Source: Myxococcota bacterium
GTDB lineage: Bacteria; Myxococcota_C; UBA6777
NCBI GenBank assembly: GCA_023150835.1
Contig: JAKLKB010000005.1
Location: 30,992-94,991 of the forward strand
Length of the DNA: 64,000 nucleotides
Direction of reading: 5' to 3'
The translations under genes and the position numbers were made by a program. Numbering within the stretch: position 1 is the stretch's first letter; each line of letters opens with the position of its first letter. This document shows, piece by piece, positions 42,764 through 52,900 of this stretch. The notes under the pieces are model-generated. The model saw nothing but the letters and a program-made list of their open reading frames with translations. It had not been told where the DNA came from and ran no database searches.

Positions 42764-43362
42764 CCACACCACTCCAAGAAACCATGCAGATCGTCATGCA
42801 AGCACAAGCGATCCAACACCAATTCCACAAAAACCTCGCGGACCTTTTTCGCTTGCTCGTCGCAGAACTCGAAGAAAGTGATCTCGCTTACACTCCGCTG
42901 CTTGAGCGCGGTGCGCTGTGGACTTCCTCGATATCTCCGCTCCTTCGCGAAGCCAAGTCTTGGCAGATCAAGCACTTTGCCATGCCTCTCGTCCCCCAAG
43001 ACTCAGACCACCCCTTTCTTTTGCTACATGTCTCGACAGACGAACAATTCTCCTCTGCTCCCGAACTTTGGCTTGGCCTTATCCGCAACCTCGATAATTT
43101 TGGTGTAGAAAAATATCCCTACCTCGATTCTCTAGAGTATATCTTTCGCGATTACTTTGGCCCTGAAGAAACATGGACCGAACCACGAACTTGGTACGAA
43201 GACTCGATCGAGGATGAGCGTATTCAAGCCGATCTTGCATTTTACTGTATCCCTTTGTCGGCTCTTGAGGACGTCTTCGCTGCCCGAAAAGAGATCCGTG
43301 ATCCCATACAGCGATACATCACAGAAGATGATTCATCCCATCATCGGAGTAAGTCCCGTTGA
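42760..43362 (+). CDS. Uncharacterised 200-aa protein in the ATPase operon
   Basis: ATG 42760 is preceded by AAGGAAA and overlaps the previous stop. The N-terminal 60 residues are helical (MQAQAIQHQFHKNLADLFRL). The middle is mixed, with HPFLLLHVSTDEQ and SAPELWLGLIRNLDNFG. The C terminus is acidic. No signal peptide, membrane helix or catalytic motif is visible. The family is not recognised. Its stop overlaps the TTG start of the receiver-domain gene. Confidence 0.75.
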   Translation: MTTPLQETMQIVMQAQAIQHQFHKNLADLFRLLVAELEESDLAYTPLLERGALWTSSISPLLREAKSWQIKHFAMPLVPQDSDHPFLLLHVSTDEQFSSAPELWLGLIRNLDNFGVEKYPYLDSLEYIFRDYFGPEETWTEPRTWYEDSIEDERIQADLAFYCIPLSALEDVFAARKEIRDPIQRYITEDDSSHHRSKSR

Positions 43363-44114
43363 ACGAAGAGAAAAAGACCCAGATCGAAAGCCATCCTCTG
43401 CTTGACGAAAAAAAAGCGAGCGAGCCGCACGTCCCCATCCGCCTTTCTTTTCACACGCTCAACAACCACCTCGCCGCGTGCCGAGGCTATGCCGAACTGC
43501 TTGCACGTCTTCCTGCTCTTCCGCCCGAAGCGACCGAATACAGCAAGCAGTTATCGCGTGCGCTTGGTGACGCGCTGGTAAGTGCGATGGCGCTCGAACA
43601 ACAAGCCAAAGAACGCGCTTCCGAAGTACCCGTTGCGGACGTTGGCACAAAGACTCCCCCCAAAACAGAGATCGGCGCTCGTGCTTCTTCGGATGAAAAC
43701 CAGATCGCTTGCGAGACGCTTTTAATTGTGGAAGACGACGAAGCTTTTCGTGAGATGTTGACCAACTATCTTCAACGCCGTGGCTACACGATCCTCGCCG
43801 CCCAAAACGGCGAAGAAGGGATCACGAGGATCCAACAACATCTCGAAGATATCGATGCGGTGTTGCTGGATCGGCACATGCCGCGCTGTGATGGACTCGA
43901 ATTCTTAGAAGAGATGCGCCGATATGCCCCTCGCTTGCGCGTCGTGATGCTCAGCGGCAACGACCTTGAACACGAGCGCACGATCTTAGAACGATACGGT
44001 GTCTTTTCTCATCTCAAAAAACCCTTTTCTCTTCGGGTGTTATCCCACACACTCCGTCAACTCTTCGCCGCCCCTCCCCCTTCCCCTCTGCTTTCCCCCT
44101 CAAACGACGAATGA
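43359..44114 (+). CDS. DHp-like helix fused to a response-regulator receiver domain
   Basis: TTG 43359 overlaps the upstream stop (TTGA), with GGAG 9 nt before it; 251 aa. Residues 26-85 look like a histidine-kinase dimerisation helix pair: RLSFHTLNNHLAACRGYAEL has the His-x-Leu-Asn-Asn pattern of an H-box (His32). There is no ATP-binding domain. Residues 119-235 are a receiver: LLIVEDDEAF, phosphoacceptor Asp171 in AVLLDRHMPRCDG, Ser199 in VVMLSG and Lys220/221 in LKKPF. No DNA-binding output follows. It may work as a phosphorelay protein or be phosphorylated by a kinase elsewhere. The coupled ATPase suggests a shared pathway, which is an inference. Confidence 0.85.
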   Translation: MNEEKKTQIESHPLLDEKKASEPHVPIRLSFHTLNNHLAACRGYAELLARLPALPPEATEYSKQLSRALGDALVSAMALEQQAKERASEVPVADVGTKTPPKTEIGARASSDENQIACETLLIVEDDEAFREMLTNYLQRRGYTILAAQNGEEGITRIQQHLEDIDAVLLDRHMPRCDGLEFLEEMRRYAPRLRVVMLSGNDLEHERTILERYGVFSHLKKPFSLRVLSHTLRQLFAAPPPSPLLSPSNDE

Positions 44115-44216
44115 TCGTCCCCCCCCAACGAGAAACAACGCTCTCCACCTCAGACCTTTTCCCCTTCAGACCTTTTTTCGCCAGACTTTCTCCCTCTCAG
44201 ACCACGACAAACAACG

Positions 44217-45458
44217 CTACGGATTGACGGCAAACAGATAACGTCCTGCCGAAACATACAACGTTTGCTTTCCGCGCTTTTCATCCCCGTAATAGATCGG
44301 TGCGTTGTCCACCCATCCATGCAGATCCAACTGCCACAAGATCTTTCCTTCACTATCAAGCGCCGTTAGATACTCGTTGACCGAGCCAAAAAAGATCTTG
44401 CGGTTCTTTGGATCGCGAGACGAATTCGTCTCCGCTGTGGCTTGGATATAACCTTCGGTGTGTTCTTGCCGCTTGTGTTCGCCGCTTTTGTTGTCTTTTT
44501 GATACAGACCACTTTGAAAACGCCAGATCTGCTCGCCACTTTGAGAGCGGATCGCATAAAACCAACCATCATCCGCCCCGATGTAGATCGTTCCATCCGC
44601 ACCGATACGCGGACTCGATAGCAAGGGGTGAAGCTTTTGCGTCTCCTCGCTTTTTTCTGTTGAAAACTCCCACACCTTCTTCCATCGCCTCGCTCCATCG
44701 GGCTTAAACGACATCAGCTTACCATTTTGACAAGCCACATACGTTGTCCCATCCGTATCTGTCACGGTAGACGAAGAGATCCGATCGCAGATCTGATCCG
44801 ACCAAAGCGGCGAACCATCGGTCATGCGGATCACATGCAAGACACCGTTTTGATCGCCCACAAACATCATGCCCCGTTCTTCAAAAAACGACGGCTTGGC
44901 CCCACGAAAAGGATAACTCCCATCATACGGCTTGCTCCAACGCAGACGATTTGCTTCGCTCACATCGTTTCCGGGGCGCAACGAATATACCCGCATATCT
45001 TTGGAGGCGACGTAGACATAACCTTCGCTATCGACGGCAGGAGGCGATTCGATCGAGTTTTGTGTCCGATAAGACCACAGCTTGCGGCCTGTGGTGGACA
45101 CAGCGTACAAACTGCCGTCTGTCGAGCTTACATAGATCACGCTCGAATCTGCCGAAGTTTCAGGCGAAGCAACCACCAGTCCGTCCGTTTCAAAGCGCCA
45201 ACGCAACTTCCCTTCCGAAGAGACGGCTGTGAGCGACTTGTCGAGCGTCGTGACGTAGATGGTGCCGTCGAATCCGACTTTGGGTGTTGAAACGATCCGT
45301 TCGCTGGCCTTGAAATACCAACGCGGCATCCCACTACGCGTCGGATGGGTGGGGATCATCAACGCGGGCAAAGGTTTCGGTGGCTTGGGGGCAGGATGTT
45401 GACAAGCAGGCAACGCCACAAGACAGCCAAGCCAAACGATCTCCCAAAAACGACGCAT
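44217..45458 (-). CDS. PQQ-type beta-propeller lipoprotein
   Basis: ATG 45458 (413 aa) with GAGGTG upstream gives a signal peptide ending in the lipobox LPAC. The mature protein consists of repeated blades with GTIYV, GSLYAVSTTGRKLW, GYVYVASKD, GKLMSFKPDG, GTIYIGADDGWFYAI and ALDSEGKILWQLD, the PQQ-like repeat also found in BamB. No quinoprotein active-site residues can be assigned, so a structural or binding role at the outer membrane is more likely than an enzyme. It lies 75 bp downstream of the DUF4388 gene on the same strand. Confidence 0.87.
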   Translation of the reverse strand: MRRFWEIVWLGCLVALPACQHPAPKPPKPLPALMIPTHPTRSGMPRWYFKASERIVSTPKVGFDGTIYVTTLDKSLTAVSSEGKLRWRFETDGLVVASPETSADSSVIYVSSTDGSLYAVSTTGRKLWSYRTQNSIESPPAVDSEGYVYVASKDMRVYSLRPGNDVSEANRLRWSKPYDGSYPFRGAKPSFFEERGMMFVGDQNGVLHVIRMTDGSPLWSDQICDRISSSTVTDTDGTTYVACQNGKLMSFKPDGARRWKKVWEFSTEKSEETQKLHPLLSSPRIGADGTIYIGADDGWFYAIRSQSGEQIWRFQSGLYQKDNKSGEHKRQEHTEGYIQATAETNSSRDPKNRKIFFGSVNEYLTALDSEGKILWQLDLHGWVDNAPIYYGDEKRGKQTLYVSAGRYLFAVNP

Positions 45459-45532
45459 ACGCACCTCGCAATCCAAACTGGCGAATCCCAAAGACCCAAG
45501 CCCCTTGAGCCTTTGACGGCGGCTTCCTTCGC

Positions 45533-46633
45533 TCAAGGGCGATTCGAGCCACCTAGCAACAAACGATCATCTTGCACACATTCTCCGAGGACTTGGCCAT
45601 TTAACAAAAGGATCTCCAACTCCGCAAGGAAAAATAAAAAGCGCTGGATATCCTCAAACCCGATACCGCCCGCCCGTTCGCCCGCTCGGATCAATTCCCA
45701 CAGCGTCGAACGCCCCCGCTTGGCTTGGTTGTAAAGCCGCGCTTCTTGGGGCGTCATCTTGAGATCGTCCAAACTCACCACTTCGTTTTCGCCGATCGAC
45801 ACTTGGCAATGGTAATACGGCTCCATATACCACTGCAAACGTTTGCTCAAATAGGCATGAAACACACCCGCTTTGATCAAAGACAATGGCTGAAGCTGCA
45901 ACGGAATCGGCGTCTCATGTGGTTTTTCATTCGCAAAAAACAAGTAGCGTCCTCGTCGAAAAAAGAACGAATCGATCACAAACCCCGACATCTGGTCTCG
46001 GTAGACCTCAGAAAGCGTGTATGGATCGACGATCCCCGTCGCCACAAGATGATGGCCCAAAAAAGAGGTGCCGGGACGTGTCGCACGCTGCGCAAACTCC
46101 CGTAGCTGCTGCGCTGGAGCGATTCGACGTTCCGCCAACCGCTGCACCAGATCTTCGGGGTCGCTCAACGACGGCAACATCTGCGCAACCCCACGCACAA
46201 AAAAGATCTGCCGTTCGCTTTGATCTTCGGCAGTTAACAACAAACGACCGCTGGCTTGTTGGCTATACAGCCCATACAACAAACGAGGCAACGGGACGTC
46301 TTCGAGTTGTCCCGCATACATCGGCGCTTGGAGCGCGGGCGCTGCGTGGCTTTCGGGAAAGATCACCCGCATCGGTTGGAGATCTTCGAGCAACACCTCT
46401 GCGGGCAACCCTTCGACCACATCCAACGAAGACGAAGAACGCACCTCGCGCAAAACGTCCTTGAGTTCGGGATAATCGACAAGCGGGCGAAAGGGCTTCC
46501 CCACCACCGCAAGGCTCGAACTATCCGAAACACGGCGCGAACGCACAAGCTCCTGCACTTTTTGCAAAGTCAGAGGCCCCACCAAATCGCCGTTGAGGTC
46601 GCGTAACGCATAAAGCTGTCTTGCATCACTCAT
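45533..46633 (-). CDS. GYF_2-like and DUF4388 domain protein
   Basis: A 366-aa cytoplasmic protein. Residues 5-55 (QLYALRDLNGDLVGPLTLQK through GKPFRPL) look like a GYF_2-type peptide-binding domain. Residues 105-160 (GQLEDVPLPRLLYGLYSQQA, GRLLLT, IFFVRGVAQML) match DUF4388, common in deltaproteobacterial signalling and gliding proteins. The C-terminal half resembles the helical parts often joined to DUF4388, with EVYRDQMSGFVIDSFFFRRG. It may link signalling to an envelope process. The start ATG 46633 is the first in frame. The PQQ lipoprotein follows. Confidence 0.8.
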   Translation of the reverse strand: MSDARQLYALRDLNGDLVGPLTLQKVQELVRSRRVSDSSSLAVVGKPFRPLVDYPELKDVLREVRSSSSLDVVEGLPAEVLLEDLQPMRVIFPESHAAPALQAPMYAGQLEDVPLPRLLYGLYSQQASGRLLLTAEDQSERQIFFVRGVAQMLPSLSDPEDLVQRLAERRIAPAQQLREFAQRATRPGTSFLGHHLVATGIVDPYTLSEVYRDQMSGFVIDSFFFRRGRYLFFANEKPHETPIPLQLQPLSLIKAGVFHAYLSKRLQWYMEPYYHCQVSIGENEVVSLDDLKMTPQEARLYNQAKRGRSTLWELIRAGERAGGIGFEDIQRFLFFLAELEILLLNGQVLGECVQDDRLLLGGSNRP

Positions 46634-46673
46634 CGCTCCACCCTACACCATCGTTCGCCGCACAAGCCTCCGA

Positions 46674-48293
46674 TTACTCGGGCTTTGCTCCGTTGGGTTC
46701 TTCGTCGGCTTCGTAGCGCGCCAAGATCGCCGCTCCGACCAGATCGCCCCACACGTTGACTGTCGTTCGACACATATCCAACAACCGATCCACCGCCAAG
46801 ATCACTCCGATCCCTGCGATCGGCAAACCCACAGCCGCCAACACCATCACCATCGTCACGGTCCCTGCGCTTGGGATGCCTGCCGCACCGACCGCCGCCA
46901 AACCCGCCGTCAAAAAGATCAGCGCCTGCGGACCCAGACCCAGATCGATCCCATACAACTGCGCAATAAACATCGCTGCCACCGCCTCATACAACGCTGT
47001 ACCGTCCATATTCACGGTCGCTCCAAGCGGCAACACAAAACCGGATACCCGCTTCGGAATCCCTGCGTTGTTCTCCACCACTTCCAAACTCACAGGCAAC
47101 GTCGCCGACGAGGACGAAGTGCTAAACGCTACGCTCAACGCATCCCGTACCTGCAAAAAATAACGCCATGGCGACACTCGACCAAATACCCACAAGATCA
47201 AAGGCAACACGATCACTGCGTGGATCAACAAGCCGATCACCACGCAAAACATGTACTTCGCAAGCAAAAACAAGATATCAAGGCCGCTTCGTGCGATCTG
47301 TGTCGCCATCAATGAAAACACCCCGATCGGTGTCAGCTTCATCACCAACGCCACAAAACGCATCATCGCTTCGTTCAATGCTTCCGCAAGATCCAGCACT
47401 TTTCGACCTTGCTCGCCCATCCGCACCAAGATCAACCCCAGTATCAGCGCAAAAAGGATCACGGCCAGCACGTTGTTTGTGGTCAAAGCCACAAACGGAT
47501 TTTGCAAGATCTTTCCGATCTGCGCCCGCAAAAAACTCTCGACTGTGAGTGGCGCTCCCTTGCTACGGGCTTCTGCGCGCATCTCTTGCGCGGCCTTCAT
47601 CCCCCGACGAACACCCACTTGCGCATAAATCAACTCTGTGCGCAGACGGCCTTCTATCCGACGAAGACGCCTCTCTTTCGAGAGATCAGACAAAAAGATC
47701 TTCTCGATCTCCATACGCGAACGCTGCGCCAACTTCTTTGCGCGTTCTTCTTGCTTGGCACTTGGCGGGCGATAACTCTGCAAGCTCTCGCGCACAAACA
47801 AAGACTCGAACGCATCCATCCGCGTACGCAGATTTTTCAAAGCCACAGGTTCTGCTCGCTCGCCCGTCCGCACTTTTTTTGTTGCGCTTTGTGTGGTCGG
47901 CGGCGCAACCCGAAGCTCACGTCCCCCCCCGCTCTGTTCGTGTGTTTGCGTAAGATGTTGCACCAAGGCCGACGGCAACGGCGTTTCCCCCGGTCGGATC
48001 ACGTTCACCAAGATCAACCCAATGATGATCGCAAGAAACGTCGTCAGCATATAATAGACGATCGTGCGTCTCCCCATTCTCCCCAAATCATCGGGGTTTC
48101 CTAACGATCCGACCCCTGCGATCATCGTCACCAAGATCAGCGGCATGATCAACATCATCAGCGCCGCCATAAAGATCTCCCCCAACCAACTCAATCGCAA
48201 CGCTGTCTCAGGAGACGCCACGCCCAACACCACGCCCGCCAACAACGCAAGAAAGATCTGTACCGTCAAACCCACTTTTTTTTCTGTTCTCAT
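46674..48293 (-). CDS. Dicarboxylate/amino acid:cation symporter with large insert
   Basis: Member of the DAACS (GltP/DctA) family, taking up dicarboxylates or acidic amino acids with Na+ or H+ across the inner membrane. Signature parts are STSSSSATLPVSLE (hairpin HP1), GFVLPLGATVNMDGTALYEA (TM7 with NMDGT), AAGIPSAGT (HP2) and DRLLDMCRTTVNVWGD (TM8). At 539 aa it is about 110 longer than usual: residues about 105-250 form an extra charged helical segment (for example QEERAKKLAQRSRMEIEKIF) between early helices. The substrate-binding region is intact. ATG 48293 is the start, with GGAG close upstream. Confidence 0.93.
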   Translation of the reverse strand: MRTEKKVGLTVQIFLALLAGVVLGVASPETALRLSWLGEIFMAALMMLIMPLILVTMIAGVGSLGNPDDLGRMGRRTIVYYMLTTFLAIIIGLILVNVIRPGETPLPSALVQHLTQTHEQSGGGRELRVAPPTTQSATKKVRTGERAEPVALKNLRTRMDAFESLFVRESLQSYRPPSAKQEERAKKLAQRSRMEIEKIFLSDLSKERRLRRIEGRLRTELIYAQVGVRRGMKAAQEMRAEARSKGAPLTVESFLRAQIGKILQNPFVALTTNNVLAVILFALILGLILVRMGEQGRKVLDLAEALNEAMMRFVALVMKLTPIGVFSLMATQIARSGLDILFLLAKYMFCVVIGLLIHAVIVLPLILWVFGRVSPWRYFLQVRDALSVAFSTSSSSATLPVSLEVVENNAGIPKRVSGFVLPLGATVNMDGTALYEAVAAMFIAQLYGIDLGLGPQALIFLTAGLAAVGAAGIPSAGTVTMVMVLAAVGLPIAGIGVILAVDRLLDMCRTTVNVWGDLVGAAILARYEADEEPNGAKPE

Positions 48294-48390
48294 CCGCTCC
48301 GCCTAGCCGCGCAGAACACCTCGATCTGCTGCGTTTCAACTCTTCCGCTGCACTTTTTTTCTCACACCACAACAGGCCATCCCGCCCTCG

Positions 48391-49290
48391 TTATCGAAGG
48401 GTGGTGCGACGCATCCACCATAACAACAACACCACAAAACACCACACCGCACTCTGATCGGCCATCGGTGACGCTTCGCAACTTTGTTTGGGGGGAGGAG
48501 CCTCGTAAGATGGCCTTGGCTCGGGACAAGCCCGCCGACCGTCCTCCACAGCCACAACTTCAAAGCGAAGCCGATCTTCTGGGGTCTTTCCATAGATCGA
48601 GCAGATCCCGTCGATATCATCGCTCGCGAGATCTCGCTTTTTGATCTCGCCTGACGGAGAATCCGCATACATCGTTGCATCCGCATCGGTCGAATGCTCC
48701 AAGCCCAAAACGTGGCCAAATTCATGTACCGCTGTATTCATGATGTCGTGAAGCCCCGTTGGCGTCGGACTTTTCGCCGACCATCGAAAACTACGACCAT
48801 TGAGCTGCATATCCGCATCCTGTAGCTCACCCGTCGCAGGAACATAATTGATCGTCGTGAGGGCCAAAACCTCTAGAGAATCCGGCCAAGGCTCGGGATC
48901 TTCTACCCAATACACCACATTTTGGTTCCTCCCTCCTGCGGTGTAGGTGGCTTGGGGCTTTTCAACAACACCTTGAAACACAAGCCGCGCTTGCGAACAA
49001 GGCACCACCGACCAAACCGCCGCTGCTTGCTTGATCGCTTCGATCGCTGCATCGCCTTCGACATCACGACTCCCCCCTTTGCCCACAAAGAACGGAATCT
49101 CCGACCTCCCCCAATAGACGGGCATCCCAAGCGATGTTCGCGTCTGCTGAAACGCCCAAACATCCGCACTTCCCATCCAACTCAGCAGCAGCGCGCAGCC
49201 GATCCATGCGGATCCATCCCGCACGCTCCGAACACAACAGCCAAACCACCCGCACACCCAACTCATCAACACACCATCCTTCCGCACCAT
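48391..49290 (-). CDS. Secreted metzincin (matrixin-like) protease with C-terminal sorting tail
   Basis: Zinc protease with HEFGHVLGLEH (HExxHxxGxxH, residues 189-199) and a following Met-turn ATMYAD, as in M10/matrixin enzymes. A signal segment occupies residues 26-47 (IGCALLLSWMGSADVWA). The C terminus has a Cys, then WCFVVLLLWWMRRTTLR, a hydrophobic stretch with basic end like MYXO-CTERM sorting signals. It is thus probably surface-exposed. ATG 49290 lies 6 bp after the upstream stop; ATG 49266 with GGAAGGA upstream is an equally good start. No propeptide is obvious. It is cotranscribed with the small lipoprotein gene before it. Confidence 0.9.
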   Translation of the reverse strand: MVRKDGVLMSWVCGWFGCCVRSVRDGSAWIGCALLLSWMGSADVWAFQQTRTSLGMPVYWGRSEIPFFVGKGGSRDVEGDAAIEAIKQAAAVWSVVPCSQARLVFQGVVEKPQATYTAGGRNQNVVYWVEDPEPWPDSLEVLALTTINYVPATGELQDADMQLNGRSFRWSAKSPTPTGLHDIMNTAVHEFGHVLGLEHSTDADATMYADSPSGEIKKRDLASDDIDGICSIYGKTPEDRLRFEVVAVEDGRRACPEPRPSYEAPPPKQSCEASPMADQSAVWCFVVLLLWWMRRTTLR

Positions 49291-49296
49291 CCGCCT

Positions 49297-49842
49297 TTAC
49301 AGCAGCGCACGCAACACCACCAACGGACGATTCGAGGAATTGCCTCTGGCGTCTGTGATCTCGACCTCCACTTGCAAGCTTTGCCCACGCTCTAGCGCGA
49401 TCCCCGTCAGATCCAACCACAAGATCGCATTGCCTTTGATCGCCGAAGGATCCCGAACGCTCGGAAACGGGCGCGACGACAAGACTTTTCCATCCACCCA
49501 AAACTGATACGTCCCGCCCTGTAGATCCGACTCCATATCCAAATATTCGATGTAGATCTCCAACAATCGGCGATTTGCGGGGTCTCGACCAAAATAACTA
49601 ATCTGTTGGATCTCAGGCCGACCGGGACCACGCTCAAAACAGCGGTAAGCCTCTTCTCCTCCCGCATCACCCGCCACTTCCTCGCCCCAAACCGGCGACG
49701 GGCCACAGCCCAACGGAACGCCCGACAAACAACTCCACCCGATCCCGACAAAGACCAAGCATCCAAACAATCCATCCCACCGTAAAAAACGCAAACGATG
49801 CGCTTTGTTCAAGGATTCTCTCGCTCGATCTATCGGGTTCAT
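49297..49842 (-). CDS. Small lipoprotein of unknown function (181 aa)
   Basis: ATG 49842 has GGAAGG 8 nt upstream. A signal peptide with a lipobox GVPLGC lies near residues 25-46. The mature part is beta-rich with IYIEYLDMESDLQGGTYQFW and SLQVEVEITDARGNSSNRPL, which could be a small Ig-like or C2-like sandwich. Family not recognised. It lies immediately upstream of the metzincin gene, so the two may act together on the cell surface. Confidence 0.75.
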   Translation of the reverse strand: MNPIDRARESLNKAHRLRFLRWDGLFGCLVFVGIGWSCLSGVPLGCGPSPVWGEEVAGDAGGEEAYRCFERGPGRPEIQQISYFGRDPANRRLLEIYIEYLDMESDLQGGTYQFWVDGKVLSSRPFPSVRDPSAIKGNAILWLDLTGIALERGQSLQVEVEITDARGNSSNRPLVVLRALL

Positions 49843-49927
49843 CGATCACACCTTCCCAAACAAAACATCCCATCACCCAACACCGCACGCTCTCGACAAA
49901 AACACAAAGCACCCCGTTCACAAACCG

Positions 49928-52900
49928 CTACCGCTGTTGCAACCACAGCGCAGCCAGTTTGCGAATGGACTCGCGCTTGGCAGGCGAAGCTTCTGGATCG
50001 TAACCAAAATCATCGCCAAACTCGTCTCGCAGATCTTCCTTGACCATCCGACGAATCCCTGCATCTTCGTGATTCAACGCATCCAAGATCCAATGCTTTC
50101 GGCTCTTTTGGCTTTGCAAACTGTACCACTGATTCCATTGACGGCTGTCCAAGCCAAACGATTGCAACGCAAGATGTCGCAACACCCGCTCGCTTTGTTC
50201 GCGGACTTCTTTTTCTTTCGACATCAATACTTTGATCAATTCAGGGATCGCCTCTGTAATACGCAGCTCTTCGATCAGCTGTAGCGCATGTTTGATCCGT
50301 CCCATCTCTCCCGACTGGAGATTGCTCACCAAAAAAGGCAGTAACTTTTCAAAACCGCCTTCTTCTTTGTAAGACAAGATCACCTTCCGAAGCATCCGAC
50401 GCACAGCCCCGTCCTGCTCGACCAACAACTGCCTGATCAAGTGCGACATCGCGTTCGGAGACAACCATTTCCCCAACAACAGCAGCGCTCGCATCCGCGC
50501 AGGCGGTGCTTCTTTTTGCAAGACGCGGATCAGACGCAACAACGCCGGCTCATCGATCTTTTCACAGACCATCACCATCCGCTCTAGCTTTTCCTCTAAA
50601 TCCGTATTCTTGCCCACCACATCTTGCGCAGGAAGATGCTCCAACATCGGCAAGATCACTTCACCACCAAAACTCGCCAGATCTCCCAGCAGTTGTGGAA
50701 TCCGATGTAGCGGCGCAAGAAAAAGCTCCTCCAACAAACGTGCGGGCGTATCCGCCCCTTGTTTTGAACTGATGCTCTCCGCTGAACTCGGTGGTGGCTC
50801 TAGCGACGCCCCCAAGTCCACATCGATCTCGATACCGTCAACCACATCGTCCTCCACAAAGGATTGTCCTTGCAAAACCACTTGTGGGCGATCATCCGTG
50901 TCGTATGCTTTTTCCGCTGGCATCGCTGGCATCGCTGGCACCGTATAAGTTGACTCTTCACCGATCACCTCGGCAGGCCCCAACAACAGCGTCGGTTCGG
51001 CTTCCACCACCAACGGCGGAGCTTGCTTACGATGCACCTCCGCACGCATCGCTCCCGCCCGACGAGCGACAGCATCGCCCTCATCCCTTCCCAAGACAGA
51101 GGCTCTCTCCACCCAAGCCTCCCTGCCTTGGCTCCCCCTATCTTCCGCTTTTTTCACATCGTTCGGCGCAATCGACGTAGCTTCGGCTTTTCTCACATCG
51201 TTCGGCGCAATCGACGTAGCTTCCGCCTTTTTCACATCGTTCGGCGCAATCGACGTAGCTTCCGCCTTTTTCACATCGTTCGGCGCAATCGACGTAGCTT
51301 CCGCCTTTTTCACATCGTTCGGCGCAATCGGCGTAGCTTCCGCCTTTTTCACATCGTTCGGCGCAATCGGCGTAGCTTCCGCCTTTTTCACATCGTTCGG
51401 CGCAATCGGCGTAGCTTCGGACTGTTTCACATCGATCGGCGCAATCGGCCTAGCTTCCGCCTTTTTCACATCGTTCGGCGCAATCGGCGTAGCTTCGGAC
51501 TGTTTCACATCGATCGGCGCAATCGGCCTAGCTTCGACCTTTTTCGACACCATCGGTGCAATCGGCGCAGCTTCCGCCTCGCGACTCTTTTCGCCTCTTT
51601 CTTCTGCGCTGTACGTCAAAGACATCTCTGCGCCTGTGCTCGTTTGTGCGGGCAACGTCCGAGCCTTTGAAGCGTTCGGCGATGCCGTCGACGGAGCCGA
51701 AGTCGTCGATGAAAGCGACGACGTAGATGTTGTCGACGGAGCCGAAGTCGTCGATGAAAGCGACGACGTAGATGTTGTCGACGGAGCCGATGAAAGCGAA
51801 AGCGCAGAAGGAGAGGATGCCGCCGATGAAAGCGACGGCGCGTTTGGGATAGCGGGTGGAGGCGCGTCTTCTTGGGCGGTTTCAGAGGGAGATCTTCGGG
51901 TGGGGCGGAAGGCGTTGCGCAAAGATTCCACAGGCGGCAAGGCCAACTTGATCTCTCCTCCGTTGGTTGGCTTTTTAGAAGATTCCTCTTTGTTTTCTAT
52001 TTTGTCAGTTGGAGCGCTGCGCGGATCGACAGCCTTTTTTCCGACAGGTGGCTGCTGTTCGGTTTTTTCGGATTGTGGGGGGAACGCCATGTGCTTTTGG
52101 GCTTTTGGAGAGACCGAATCGATTGCAGCCTCTGTCTGCTTTGGTGACGGTGATTCCTTCGATATATCGGCCTTTTCCGTTTCATTAAATCGCATACTCG
52201 CGGGCGCTGATTCGAGAGCGGCATCTTTCGCCGGCGATGCCGCTTCGTCTGGGCCTTCTTCGATCAGCATGGCTGCATCAAGCTCAACGGAGCTATCTTC
52301 CGGACGCATCGGCGGTTCATCGACGATGTACGCTTCGATCTGAGAGGAGATGTCCGTTTTCTCGCTCTGTGTTGCCTCTTTGATACGTGCGGCCTCTTTG
52401 ATACGTGCGGCCTCTTCGATACGTGCGGCCTCTTCGATGCGTGCGGCCTCTTCGATACGTGCGGCCTCTTCGATGCGTGCGGCCTCTTCGATGCGTGCGG
52501 TCTCTTCGATGCGTGCGGCCTCTTCGATGCGTGCGGTCTCTTCGGTGCGTGCGGCCTCTTCGATGCGTGCGGTCTCTTCGATGCGTACGGTCTCTTCGAT
52601 GCGTGCGGTCTCTTCGATGCGTGCGTCTTCTTGATGGAGAGACAAAAGGGGCGAAGTTTCGGCGTTTTGTGCGAATTGTTGAGGATCGTTGTTGCGAGAA
52701 GCAACCGCACGATCGCGACCCAAGGCGTCCGCCAAACGATGCGGGTCGATCGACGAAGAAGTCTCGCGCAGCGCAGCCACACCGCGCACAGAAGCTGCCA
52801 ACGCCGCAGAAGGTTCATGAGCATCGGGATCAGCCCATCCTGCGGGAGGTTGAAACAAAGACGTTGGAAACCGCTGGCTCAGATGCAGCCAACGACGTGG

